Assembly: GCA_002327305.1 (NCBI GenBank)
Contig: DCUZ01000043.1
Location: 26,341-40,536 of the forward strand
DNA: 14,196 bases
DNA from: Holophagales bacterium UBA2201
GTDB taxonomy: Bacteria; Acidobacteriota; Thermoanaerobaculia; UBA2201
Reading direction: 5' to 3'
The position numbers and the translations under genes were made by a program. Shown here one piece after another: positions 1 to 6,722 of the stretch. Each line of letters begins with the position of its first letter. The first letter of the stretch is position 1. Under the pieces are notes generated by a model, which was not told the DNA's origin, made no database searches, and saw only the letters and a program-made list of their open reading frames with translations.

Positions 1-682
1 TGCGCCCCTTCATCTCGTCGCTGGGGAGGTCCACGACCGAGACGGTGTTCTCGGCCACGTATTCCGAGGCGATCTTCTGCATGGTGGCGGAGAGGATGTT
101 GCGGGCCCGGGCGTTGGCGTGCTCGGTCGCCTCCTCCTCCAGCCGCTTGATCAGTTGGGCCGCCTCCAGGCGGGCCTCCTGCTCCAGGCGGCCGATGATC
201 TCCTTTTTGGCCTGCTCGGCCGTCAGGCCGGCGATGGCCTCCAACTTGGTCTGCTGTTCGGCCACCAGCTCCGCGATGCGCGCCTCGCGGCCCGTCAGGG
301 CCTGGGTGCGCTTTTCCAGCTCCTTTTCGCGGGTCTTCAGCTCGTTGTCGACCCGGTCGGCCTGGCTCTGCCGCTGGTCCAGTTTGGACTCGCGCTGTTG
401 GAGGCGTTTCTCCTGCTGCTGGAGCTCCTTCTTCTGCTCGCGGCTGGCGGCCTCGAACTCGTTGCGGAGCTGGTGGACCTTCTCCTGGGCGGAGAGGGAT
501 GCCTCGCGGACCTTCTCCTGGGCCTCCCGCTCGGCGCGGGAAACGGTCTCGCGCGCCTTGGCCTCGGCTTCGGCGAGGACCTTGGCGGCGTGCTTGCGGT
601 GGGCGATGGATTGAACCACCGCCGTCAGGGCCGCGCCGGCGGCGAAGGCCACGATGGCGGCTAAAATCCAGTAAAGCGACAT
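1..682 (-). CDS. rny: Ribonuclease Y, N-terminal part (gene runs off the window)
   Basis: RNase Y is a membrane-anchored endoribonuclease that starts mRNA decay. Only the first 227 codons are present. Reading from the ATG at 682, residues 1-25 form one hydrophobic membrane anchor beginning MSLYWILAAIVAF. A long charged coiled coil rich in Glu, Lys, Gln and Arg follows to about residue 200. The fragment ends in SVVDLPSDEMKGR, the family's lead-in to the KH domain; the KH and HD catalytic domains lie outside the window. The start is supported by the Shine-Dalgarno GGAGGTGA just upstream, which sits in a hairpin listed separately. The gene lies downstream of zapA and the 6S RNA on the same strand, an arrangement known from other bacteria. 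Function is well supported by the anchor, the coil and the KH lead-in; catalytic residues cannot be checked here. Confidence 0.93.
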   Translation of the reverse strand, partial: MSLYWILAAIVAFAAGAALTAVVQSIAHRKHAAKVLAEAEAKARETVSRAEREAQEKVREASLSAQEKVHQLRNEFEAASREQKKELQQQEKRLQQRESKLDQRQSQADRVDNELKTREKELEKRTQALTGREARIAELVAEQQTKLEAIAGLTAEQAKKEIIGRLEQEARLEAAQLIKRLEEEATEHANARARNILSATMQKIASEYVAENTVSVVDLPSDEMKGR

Positions 683-708
683 GGTCACCTCCCAAGTCGG
701 AGGCGACC
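683..708 (-). promoter_or_regulatory. Hairpin sequestering the rny ribosome binding site
   Basis: On the minus strand GGTCGCCTCC (708-699) pairs fully with GGAGGTGACC (692-683), with one G-U wobble and the 6-nt loop GACTTG. The 3' arm is the Shine-Dalgarno of rny and is followed immediately by its ATG (682-680). The pairing is seen directly. That it limits translation, and that RNase Y or another factor opens or cleaves it, is inference. Confidence 0.6.
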
Positions 709-732
709 CGCGTCACGGAGCGGGCGATAGGG

Positions 733-916
733 AAAAAATCCCCCACTTCGGCCGTTTGGGCGGCAACTCTGAACCGGGCAAGGCCAGGTGGGGACACCGG
801 GCCGGGCCCATCAGTTCCCCGAAGGGATCACCGGGCCCGGGGTTCCACGAGAGTCCCCGTGGCGGTAGTGTTGGTTCAGGAGTACAAAGCCCTACACGCA
901 CCAAGCAGGGGAAACA
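733..916 (-). ncRNA. ssrS: 6S RNA
   Basis: 6S RNA binds the housekeeping RNA polymerase holoenzyme and mimics an open promoter. The minus strand between zapA and rny folds into one long rod of about 180 nt, the usual 6S size. The outer closing stem pairs TTTCCCC-TG-CTT (914 downward) with GAAG-T-GGGG (about 748-740). The inner stem pairs ACTCCTGAACC with GGTTCAGAGT. A central bubble carries a small hairpin CCACG...CGTGG on its 5' side, as in E. coli 6S (CCACA...TGTGG). The apical arm pairs GGGCCC with GGGCCC and TCCC-TTCG-GGGA. The closing stem ends in T6 (738-733), giving a plausible intrinsic terminator. The place just downstream of zapA is the classical 6S location. Ends are estimated. I see no convincing promoter of its own, so processing from a zapA transcript is possible. 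Confidence 0.75.
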
Positions 917-950
917 GGCTGATAACGCGCGGCAAAGAACGGAAAAGAGC

Positions 951-1241
951 CTACTCAACCTTCGCCTCCAACACATCGTTGAGGCGGTCCAAAAGCTTGT
1001 TCGCCCGTTCCTCCGTTCGACGGAGGTCGTCTCCTTGCTGGGCCTCCAGCTCCTCCAGGCGGTCCACCAGGTTGAGCGCGGTGAGCGTCAACAGTTTGAA
1101 CGCGTCCACGGTGGGGGCATGGGAGGCCACTTCGGAAATTCTGGCGTTAAGTTTGGAGGCGAGGGACTCCATGTAGCCGGGATCCTTGTCGCTTTTCAGG
1201 CGATAGGTTTGCCCCAGGATGGTCACTTCGACGGTGTGCAT
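951..1241 (-). CDS. zapA: Cell division protein ZapA
   Basis: ZapA is a small cytoplasmic protein that bundles FtsZ filaments at the division ring. The 96-residue product starts MHTVEVTILGQTYRLKS, the characteristic N-terminal strand pattern. A helix (about residues 22-38, DPGYMESLASKLNARI) follows, then a long C-terminal coiled coil (about 46-95) that mediates dimer and tetramer formation. The length is normal for the family. The frame stays open upstream to 1295, but the promoter lies inside that extension, so the ATG at 1241 is the right start; a purine-rich AAGGGAAG precedes it. The gene is followed by the 6S RNA and rny on the same strand. Family assignment rests on the N-terminal pattern, size and synteny. 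Confidence 0.9.
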   Translation of the reverse strand: MHTVEVTILGQTYRLKSDKDPGYMESLASKLNARISEVASHAPTVDAFKLLTLTALNLVDRLEELEAQQGDDLRRTEERANKLLDRLNDVLEAKVE

Positions 1242-1266
1242 GGTCTTCCCTTTCACTCCATGGATG

Positions 1267-1295
1267 ATATTACACAATTTCGGCGGAAATGACAA
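1267..1295 (-). promoter_or_regulatory. Sigma-70-type promoter of zapA (and possibly 6S/rny)
   Basis: Minus strand: -35 TTGTCA (1295-1290), a 17-nt spacer, and -10 TAATAT (1272-1267). Transcription would begin near 1260, about 19 nt before the zapA ATG. The -35 differs from consensus at one position and the spacer is optimal. It lies directly against the hairpin that ends the upstream operon. Confidence 0.7.
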
Positions 1296-1322
1296 GCCCC
1301 GCGGGCTCGACGCCCGCGGGGC
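1296..1322 (-). terminator. Hairpin ending the peptidase operon
   Basis: A perfect inverted repeat has 11-bp arms GCCCCGCGGGC/GCCCGCGGGGC and a 5-nt loop, 29 bases after the stop of the M1 peptidase gene. On the minus strand only a weak T-rich stretch (TTGTCATTT) follows, so it may be an imperfect intrinsic terminator or a 3'-end stabiliser. The preceding minus-strand stretch (1351-1323) is very C-rich, which could help Rho loading; that part is inference. Confidence 0.6.
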
Positions 1323-1351
1323 CGGGGAGGCGGGGGGAGGGGGCGCGCCGC

Positions 1352-3373
1352 CTACAACTTCACCTCGGGCACCTCCGTGCCGTAGATGTACTTGTCGAAC
1401 CAGGGGCGGTAATCCTTCTTGGTGATGGCGTTGAGGATCAGGATGACGTCCTCCGTGGTGGCCTTCAGGCGGGTCTTCTGGCAGGCCTCCGGGAGCTTCT
1501 TCAGGAGGGTATAAAAGGCCGGATCGCCGATCTCCTGGCGGAGGGCGTGAAGGACCAGGGGGCCCTTGTCATAGACCAGGTAGGTGGAGACCATGTCCGA
1601 ATCGTCGAACCCCAGCAGGGCGCCGTTGACGACCGTCCCGCGCCCCTTGATCTCCCTGGTGTTGTTGATCCACCCCTTGAACTGCTCCTTGGCCTTCTTC
1701 TTGTCGTGCTCCAGCATGAAGAGGTGGGAGATGTACTCGGTGAACGATTCCGACAGCCAGGCGTCGATGTCGGAGGCCCAGGAGACCAGGTTGCCGTACC
1801 ACTGGTGGCCGATCTCGTGGGCGAACCGGGCGTTGACGCCGAGGGAGGCGTAGCGCCGCATCAGGGTGTCGAAGTCCTCCTCATCGCCCGACCCGATGGG
1901 ATTGGTCCCCTCGGAGGTGATCTCCACGATCCCCGCGGGGGCCTGCCAGAAGAAATGGCGGTAGTAGGGGATCTCCACGACGTCCAGTTCATGGTAGGGG
2001 AAGGGGACGAGGCCGTTGCTGTAAAAGTCCAGGATCGCCAGGCCGTTCTTGGCCAGTTTGGAGGCGCCCTTGTCCTTGGACTGGACGTAGGAGTGGAACC
2101 GGATCAGGTAGGGGTCCTTCTTGAACTCCTGGCTCTTGAACTCCCCCACGATGATGAAGGGGAAACTCATGGGCTCCTGCTCGTCCGATTCCAGGCAGTT
2201 GAGGTCCCCCTCCTTCCACTCCTTGACCAGCTTCCCGCAGGCGATCGGAATCCAGGGGGCCTTGACCTTGACCACCGAATGGAACCGGCTGGCCTGGGCG
2301 TAGAAATCGAGGGTGGGGTACCAGTCCCAGTTGCCCAGCACCTTGTAGGCGTCCCCCTCAAAACTCTTGAGGAAGGGCCCCTCCGATTCAAAAGTGAGGG
2401 TGAAGGGCTGGTTCTTTTTCGTCGGGGAGGGCAGGTGCAGGATGAGGGCGTCAAACTTGTGGGAGAAGGGCACGGCCTCGCCCCCGGGCCCCGTGATCTT
2501 CTTGACCGCGATGGGGTGGGAGCGCTCGTCCCAGAGTTTGTACTCCTTGGACTGGCCGTTCGTCATGGAGAGGGAAAGGGCGCGGATTCCGCCCACCGAG
2601 GGGGTGAACTCGATGACGGCCTTCTGCGTGGCGTTCTGGTTGTCGGTCGATACGATCTCCATGTCCACGCCGGTCTGGACCACGGGGAAGATCCGCCGCT
2701 GGTTCCAGTCCCAGTTGACGGGCTGGGTCACGAGCTGGGTGATCTGGAAGAACTCGGGAAGGGTGCGGTACTTCTTGTAAGTAAGCAGGTATTCCTTGCA
2801 CTCGTCGACCGCGTCCACGACGTAAAGGAGGTTCTTCTCCTTATCTCCCTTGACAAACGCCAGGACGACGGGGTCCTTGGCGCCGTTGAACAGGGCGGGG
2901 GCGAAGACGAAATCGGGGGTGGCCCACCCCATCCGCCTGGCGATGTCCGCATAGCCCTTCAGCTTCTCCGCCCCCGGGGCGCCCTCGCCGGCGAACTTCT
3001 CCCCGTCCAGGAAGGGGTAGATGAGGAACAGCCCCTCCGAGAAGGTCTCGCGCAGGGTGTTGGCGGCGTCCAGGTCATAGGACTTGTTCTCCTTGAGGTT
3101 GACCTTGGCGGCCGAGAGGGCGATGCGGTCCTTCACCGCCAGGGCCAGGGAGCCCTTGCCGGAGAAGAGGAACCCCAAGGTGTGCGGGCCTCCGACCACC
3201 TGCGAGCAGGAGCCGTTGAGGGTGAACGAGGCGTTGCCCCACGCCAGGGTCCAGTCCTTGGCCTCCAGGGTGCCCTTCACGGCCGGGGCGGCGAGGTCTT
3301 TGAGGGTCTGGTCCCACTCCTGGGCCCAGAGGCAGGCGGTGGCTAAAAGGCACAGCACGATCCATTTTTTCAT
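1352..3373 (-). CDS. Exported M1-family metallopeptidase (aminopeptidase N-like)
   Basis: A 673-residue zinc peptidase predicted to act in the cell envelope. Residues 1-18 are a signal peptide (KK, then a hydrophobic core, ending LWAQ); the LATAC stretch is only a poor lipobox. Residues about 20-330 are beta-rich and poorly conserved. GIVEIT (481-486) stands where M1 enzymes have the substrate-binding GxMEN loop, keeping the Glu (E484). The zinc site is HEIGH (H519, E520, H523) plus E542 in LSESFTEY, the exact HExxH-18x-E spacing. Y601 in VYDKGP matches the catalytic Tyr. All key residues are present, so an active enzyme is likely; substrate is unknown. AAGGAGG precedes the ATG, and the start overlaps the stop of the M48 gene by ATGA, so the pair should be co-translated. 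Both encode exported metalloproteases, suggesting a joint role in envelope protein turnover (inference). Confidence 0.9.
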   Translation of the reverse strand: MKKWIVLCLLATACLWAQEWDQTLKDLAAPAVKGTLEAKDWTLAWGNASFTLNGSCSQVVGGPHTLGFLFSGKGSLALAVKDRIALSAAKVNLKENKSYDLDAANTLRETFSEGLFLIYPFLDGEKFAGEGAPGAEKLKGYADIARRMGWATPDFVFAPALFNGAKDPVVLAFVKGDKEKNLLYVVDAVDECKEYLLTYKKYRTLPEFFQITQLVTQPVNWDWNQRRIFPVVQTGVDMEIVSTDNQNATQKAVIEFTPSVGGIRALSLSMTNGQSKEYKLWDERSHPIAVKKITGPGGEAVPFSHKFDALILHLPSPTKKNQPFTLTFESEGPFLKSFEGDAYKVLGNWDWYPTLDFYAQASRFHSVVKVKAPWIPIACGKLVKEWKEGDLNCLESDEQEPMSFPFIIVGEFKSQEFKKDPYLIRFHSYVQSKDKGASKLAKNGLAILDFYSNGLVPFPYHELDVVEIPYYRHFFWQAPAGIVEITSEGTNPIGSGDEEDFDTLMRRYASLGVNARFAHEIGHQWYGNLVSWASDIDAWLSESFTEYISHLFMLEHDKKKAKEQFKGWINNTREIKGRGTVVNGALLGFDDSDMVSTYLVYDKGPLVLHALRQEIGDPAFYTLLKKLPEACQKTRLKATTEDVILILNAITKKDYRPWFDKYIYGTEVPEVKL

Positions 3374-5118
3374 GAGGGTGGTCCTCCTTCAAGATTGGCT
3401 TTTTGCAGGATGTCGTTCCGGATCCGCTCCGCGGCGGTGCTCTCCGGGGCGTTTTCCAGGATGGTGTTGACGATGTCAAGGGCGCGCTGGCGGTCCCCCA
3501 TCCGCTCGAACACCCGGGCTCTGACCCATTCGCTCTGGGCCAGGCTCTCCAGGCGTCCGGTGACCCGGGGCGCGGCTTCGGCGTCCGGGTAGGCGTCGAG
3601 GAAATCGCGGGCCTCCTTGAGGGAGTCCACCAGCGGCAGGACCGCCTCAAACCGTTCCCGGATGAGGGGGGCGAGGGGGGTGTCGGCGAAGATCTCCCCC
3701 AGGCGGTGGCAGGCGGTGATGGAGCGGAGGAGGTGGAGGCGGGGCCGGACCACCGCCTCGGCCATGTCGCGGTCCAGGGCGTCCCCGGAGGCGCGCGCCC
3801 GGGCGAGGGCCTCCACGGCGTCGCGCTCCTCCCCCAGTTGGAAGAGGCTGCGGGCCAGCAGGACGGAGGCGTAGGGGGTCCGGAGGTCGTCGGGATAATT
3901 GGCGACGAAGCTCTTCAGGAAGGGGATGGAGGGGACGCCGAAGTCCAGGATGCCGTGAAACGCCCCCCTGCAGGCCTCGTTCTCCTCCCGGTACCGCTCC
4001 AGTTCCCCCCGGGCCTTCTCCATCACCCCCGTCACCTCGGGGTCCTCGGCGAACCGTTCCAGCAGGCGCTCGTAGCCCCTCAGGACCGGCCCGTATTCGC
4101 GTTCCGTGAAGGGGCGGGACATGAGGGCGCCGGCCGTCTCCTCCAGCGCTTTGCGGCGCAGGAGGAAACTGGTGAGCCCCGCCGGCGAAGCGTTGCGGGC
4201 CATCCGCTCCAGGGCCCGGGCGCGGTCGGGGTCCTTTTCCCCCTGCGCGAACCGGTTCAGGACCTCCTGGGTCTGCCGCTGGATCCCCTCGGGGTCGGCC
4301 ATCTGGCTGGAGGGCCTCAACTGCCCCGTACGGACCTCCGCCATGGTGGCGCGGTCCTCGAGGTAGGGGTGGCTCCGCCAGTAGCCGTATCCGGGGGTCT
4401 CGTAGGTGCGGCGCTTCATGGTGTCGAGGAGCTCCACGGCGCCGCGGGGATCGAAGCCCGCCCGCGCCGTCAGGTAGGTCCCCTCCCGGTCCGCCTCCAT
4501 CTCGAAGTCGCGGCTGTAGTCCTGCATCAGGAGGGCCTGCATGACGACGGAGAAGGCGATGGAGGCCTGGATGAGGTTGGCCCCTTCGCTCTGTCTCTGG
4601 TACTGCCCCCACTGGCTGTCGGGGAGGGTCCAAAGGTCGGGCTGGTTGGGATCGCGCCGTTCGCCGGAGTTGGCGGCGCCCAAGATGGCCCCCAGGACGA
4701 GGGCGTTGCTCAGGACGCTCAACAGCGCGTTCCGGCGCTGCATCTTCCGGGAGTGGTCGTTCTGCGCGTGGATGATCTCGTGCCCCAGGATGGCGGCCAG
4801 GGCGTCGTCCGAGAGCCCCATCTCCAGGATGCCGCTGGTGAGGAAGATGAACCCCGCGGGGAGGGCGAAGGCGTTGGGTTCCCGCATCTTGATGATCTGG
4901 AAGCAGTAGGTGTCCTTGGGGCGGTCGAGCGCCTTGACCAGGGAATAGCCGATCCGGTTGACCCGCTCCAGATCGGGATGATCGTCGAGGATCTCGTAAT
5001 GCTTGGCCAGCTCCACCACGAAGGTGAGGCTCTCCTTGAAGTCCGGGGTGGGTTCGGGCGGAGCCTGGGCCCAGAGCAGGCCCGGCAGGAGAAGGAGGGC
5101 GATCCATTTCCGGGGCAT
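3370..5118 (-). CDS. Exported M48-family metalloprotease with helical repeat tail (BepA-like)
   Basis: A 582-residue predicted periplasmic zinc protease of the M48 (BepA/YfgC, LoiP) type, a family that handles misfolded outer-membrane proteins. Residues 1-18 form a signal peptide (hydrophobic core ending LLWAQ). The M48 core has NAFALPAGFIFLTSGIL (82-98), HEIIH (H113, E114, H117) and FEMEADREG, where E206 is the probable third zinc ligand. SHP (H250) matches the 'His switch' region of BepA. A short hydrophobic stretch lies at about 133-149. From about 285 on the protein is helical and repetitive, TPR-like, with FLDAYPDAEAAPRVTGRLES and ERMGDRQRALDIVNTILE typical of such units. The ATG at 5118 is preferred over the in-frame TTG at 5121. 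No Shine-Dalgarno is visible; a TATAAT sits six bases upstream. It is the first gene of the operon with the M1 peptidase (4-base overlap). Confidence 0.9.
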   Translation of the reverse strand: MPRKWIALLLLPGLLWAQAPPEPTPDFKESLTFVVELAKHYEILDDHPDLERVNRIGYSLVKALDRPKDTYCFQIIKMREPNAFALPAGFIFLTSGILEMGLSDDALAAILGHEIIHAQNDHSRKMQRRNALLSVLSNALVLGAILGAANSGERRDPNQPDLWTLPDSQWGQYQRQSEGANLIQASIAFSVVMQALLMQDYSRDFEMEADREGTYLTARAGFDPRGAVELLDTMKRRTYETPGYGYWRSHPYLEDRATMAEVRTGQLRPSSQMADPEGIQRQTQEVLNRFAQGEKDPDRARALERMARNASPAGLTSFLLRRKALEETAGALMSRPFTEREYGPVLRGYERLLERFAEDPEVTGVMEKARGELERYREENEACRGAFHGILDFGVPSIPFLKSFVANYPDDLRTPYASVLLARSLFQLGEERDAVEALARARASGDALDRDMAEAVVRPRLHLLRSITACHRLGEIFADTPLAPLIRERFEAVLPLVDSLKEARDFLDAYPDAEAAPRVTGRLESLAQSEWVRARVFERMGDRQRALDIVNTILENAPESTAAERIRNDILQKANLEGGPPS

Positions 5119-5124
5119 CAACAG

Positions 5125-5130
5125 ATTATA
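5125..5130 (-). promoter_or_regulatory. -10 element placed for a leaderless M48 mRNA
   Basis: Minus strand TATAAT (5130-5125) followed by exactly six bases (CTGTTG) and the ATG. With usual promoter geometry the transcript would start at or beside the A of ATG. No Shine-Dalgarno exists in or upstream of those six bases. The -35 region is poor. Confidence 0.5.
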
Positions 5131-5303
5131 TACGGTTTGCCGGCCGATTTGGTTATTTTAGTTTTAGACCCGGGCCGGCTCCGGCGGCGGGAGCCCCCGT
5201 CGCCCGCCGTGATCCTGCCGCTGTTGCATCCACGGGGAGGGTCTGATAGCATGAGGCAGGCCGGCCCCGCGACCGATCCGGGCCCCGGCCGGGAGGTGTG
5301 TTC

Positions 5304-5858
5304 ATGACCGTTCGCGACCTGATGCAACTGGCCGACCAGCATCCGCTCCTCGTCATGGCGGTCTTCGCCGCGCCGCCGGCGGTCGCCTGCCTCTCCGGGT
5401 TCCTCCACGGGAAAGGCAACGGCGGGCGGTCTCCCTGGAAATACCTCTATTCGGTCATGGTTTATCTGGCATGCGTTCCCGGCCTTTTCGCCGCCGTGGC
5501 CACGGGGTACGCCCTCTTTTTCGGCAAAGAAAACCTTCTGGACGCGAGCATCGTCGGGTTCTTCGTCCCGGTTGTTTCCATGGTGGCGACGCTGGTCCTC
5601 ATTCGCAAGAACGTCCCCTTCGACCAGGTGCCGGGGTTCGACCGCCTCTCGGGGCTGATGGTGATGATCGGCGCCTGCTTCGTCATCGCCCTCGCTATAG
5701 ACAAGACCCGCATCTGGCTCTTCTTCGGCGGTTCGATCGAAAAGCTCTTCCTCCTCGCCCTCGCCATCTTCGCCCTCCTCAAATGGGGGAGTTACATGCT
5801 GTTCAGGAAGAAGGACGAGCCTAAGATTCCCATGCCCAAGCCGCCGCTCAGCCAGTAG
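5304..5858 (+). CDS. Multi-spanning membrane protein of unknown function
   Basis: I do not recognise the family. The 184-residue product has about five hydrophobic segments (roughly 15-34, 48-73, 82-101, 115-132, 147-164) joined by short loops, and a Lys/Pro-rich C-terminal tail (RKKDEPKIPMPKPP). Charged residues that stand out are the RK at 101-102, D133-K134, and the C-terminal RKK. The ATG at 5304 has a good Shine-Dalgarno GGAGG (5292-5296, 7-nt spacing); a GTG two codons earlier overlaps that site and is less likely. It is divergent from the M48 gene and convergent with the nucleotidyltransferase gene, so it is probably a single-gene unit. GC-rich codon use matches the housekeeping neighbours. 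Confidence 0.8.
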   Translation: MTVRDLMQLADQHPLLVMAVFAAPPAVACLSGFLHGKGNGGRSPWKYLYSVMVYLACVPGLFAAVATGYALFFGKENLLDASIVGFFVPVVSMVATLVLIRKNVPFDQVPGFDRLSGLMVMIGACFVIALAIDKTRIWLFFGGSIEKLFLLALAIFALLKWGSYMLFRKKDEPKIPMPKPPLSQ

Positions 5859-5927
5859 CGAGACGGGCGATGGAGCGGGGGCGACATCCTGAGCGGGCAT
5901 CTCGAACATTCGTCGGGCCCGAGCGCA

Positions 5928-5963
5928 GGAGACGGGCGAGACAAGCGAGAAAGGCGAGAAAAA
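5928..5963. repeat. Degenerate short tandem repeat (GGCGAGAAA-like)
   Basis: Four imperfect units read GGAGAC, GGGCGAGAC, AAGCGAGAA and AGGCGAGAA. The motif resembles the heptad array at 11072-11127 (CGAGACC-like). The 5859-6027 spacer holds only this array and the palindrome at 5983; I see no gene in it. Confidence 0.45.
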
Positions 5964-5982
5964 CAACAGGAAGCGGTTGAAG

Positions 5983-6006
5983 GGTCGGACCCATGTGTCC
6001 GCCCCA
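5983..6006. repeat. Palindromic repeat, family A, short copy (A0)
   Basis: GGTCGGACCCATGTGTCCGCCC, in two parts, is a hairpin with GGAC/GTCC arms. It matches the first 20 or so bases of the longer copies at 6723 and 6926 in the same orientation. It lies just past the 3' end of the nucleotidyltransferase gene. Confidence 0.6.
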
Positions 6007-6027
6007 CAAGCCCAAGGATCCTGTGTG

Positions 6028-6477
6028 TTATTCGATGATGCCCAGAGCTTCGAGATCGGCGAGGTCCTTGCGCCTTCCCAATGCCCGCTTATTGGCGATG
6101 AATTGCTCCCGTCCGAGGTAGTGGACTGGGATATCTCCATACGATCCGGCAACCCGCCCCGCGAATGCATCTGTTTCCTCAACGCCGGTCAGGGAAGTAA
6201 GTAAGTCCACCCGGGCGGGCGCCACACCAAGTTGGATGACCATGGAGGGCTTGACAAAATCCTCAGGGGTGATCCCGACGGAGCCGAATCCGAATTCCTC
6301 CAGGGCTTGGAGGATACGGGCGGCATTCTCCTCGCTGGAACGAACGAGGAGATCGATGTCCCCTGTGTATCGCGGGGCGCCGTGAAACGCCAGGGCGTAG
6401 GCGCCGGCGATCAAGTATTCAACGCGATGCTTGTTGAATAACGCGAGCAGATCTTTGAAGTCGGGCTGCGCTTCCAT
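6028..6477 (-). CDS. MNT-superfamily nucleotidyltransferase (toxin-antitoxin-like)
   Basis: A 149-residue protein of the nucleotidyltransferase fold found in AbiEii/DUF6036-like proteins. Visible motifs are AGAYALAFHG (24-33, the substrate-binding loop, with Ala-Tyr in place of the usual second Gly/Ser), TGDIDLLV (38-45) with metal-binding D40 and D42, and RVDLLTSL with the third carboxylate D91. The C-terminal GRRKDLADLEAL (134-145) is also characteristic. All three carboxylates are kept, so it may be active; the acceptor (tRNA, protein or drug) cannot be told from sequence. Its ATG lies inside the upstream small gene (59-base overlap), indicating translational coupling. The pair resembles chromosomal toxin-antitoxin or resistance-like modules; calling it a TA system is inference. 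Confidence 0.82.
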   Translation of the reverse strand: MEAQPDFKDLLALFNKHRVEYLIAGAYALAFHGAPRYTGDIDLLVRSSEENAARILQALEEFGFGSVGITPEDFVKPSMVIQLGVAPARVDLLTSLTGVEETDAFAGRVAGSYGDIPVHYLGREQFIANKRALGRRKDLADLEALGIIE

Positions 6478-6610
6478 TCACTTGTCTCCGCAAGGCCTCA
6501 ACGGCGGCGATACGCTCCTCCGGGGGGCGGCTCAGCCAGTATTCCAAGTCCGGTTTGGGCGAGGCGGCCTCCCGCAGGGTCATCTTTTTCGCCACTTTTC
6601 GGATGCTCAT
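6419..6610 (-). CDS. Small partner protein of the nucleotidyltransferase
   Basis: A 63-residue basic protein with the phrase DLEYWLSRPPEERIAAVEALRRQ (21-43), a helix pattern I know from small genes next to DUF6036-like nucleotidyltransferases. The C-terminal RLQRSARVIQQ is also typical. It probably serves as the antitoxin or accessory subunit; this follows from the gene pairing, not from a proven activity. There is no Shine-Dalgarno before the ATG at 6610. TAAGAT lies exactly six bases upstream, so a leaderless mRNA is possible. An internal ATG at codon 10 (MTLREAASPKP) could be used instead. Confidence 0.7.
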   Translation of the reverse strand: MSIRKVAKKMTLREAASPKPDLEYWLSRPPEERIAAVEALRRQVNGSAARLQRSARVIQQASR

Positions 6611-6616
6611 GCATCT

Positions 6617-6622
6617 ATCTTA
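6617..6622 (-). promoter_or_regulatory. -10 element of the nucleotidyltransferase pair, leaderless geometry
   Basis: Minus strand TAAGAT (6622-6617), six bases AGATGC, then ATG. CTGGCA lies 18 bases further upstream as a moderate -35 candidate. The spacing is the same as for the M48 gene. Confidence 0.42.
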
Positions 6623-6722
6623 CCATGCGCAAGGTGTGAATGCCAGCACGGCAGGAGGGCAGGCGGAAGGCTGAAGAGAAAACTCAGGACAAAAAGACAG
6701 GGAGGAAAAAGCCTACATAAAG

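Noticed and set aside
45..1292. Overlapping plus-strand frames in the first 1.3 kb
   Set aside because: They cover the antisense of rny, the 6S RNA and zapA; Ser/Arg- or Leu/Gly-rich low-complexity products without family signals.
1289..3346. 685-codon open frame on the plus strand
   Set aside because: It lies wholly opposite the M1 peptidase gene, has low-complexity Gly/Leu/Val/Asp-rich content expected from antisense GC-rich codons, and shows no motif or ribosome binding site.
3403..5307. 634-codon open frame on the plus strand
   Set aside because: Antisense shadow of the M48 protease gene; the zinc motifs and signal peptide are on the minus strand.
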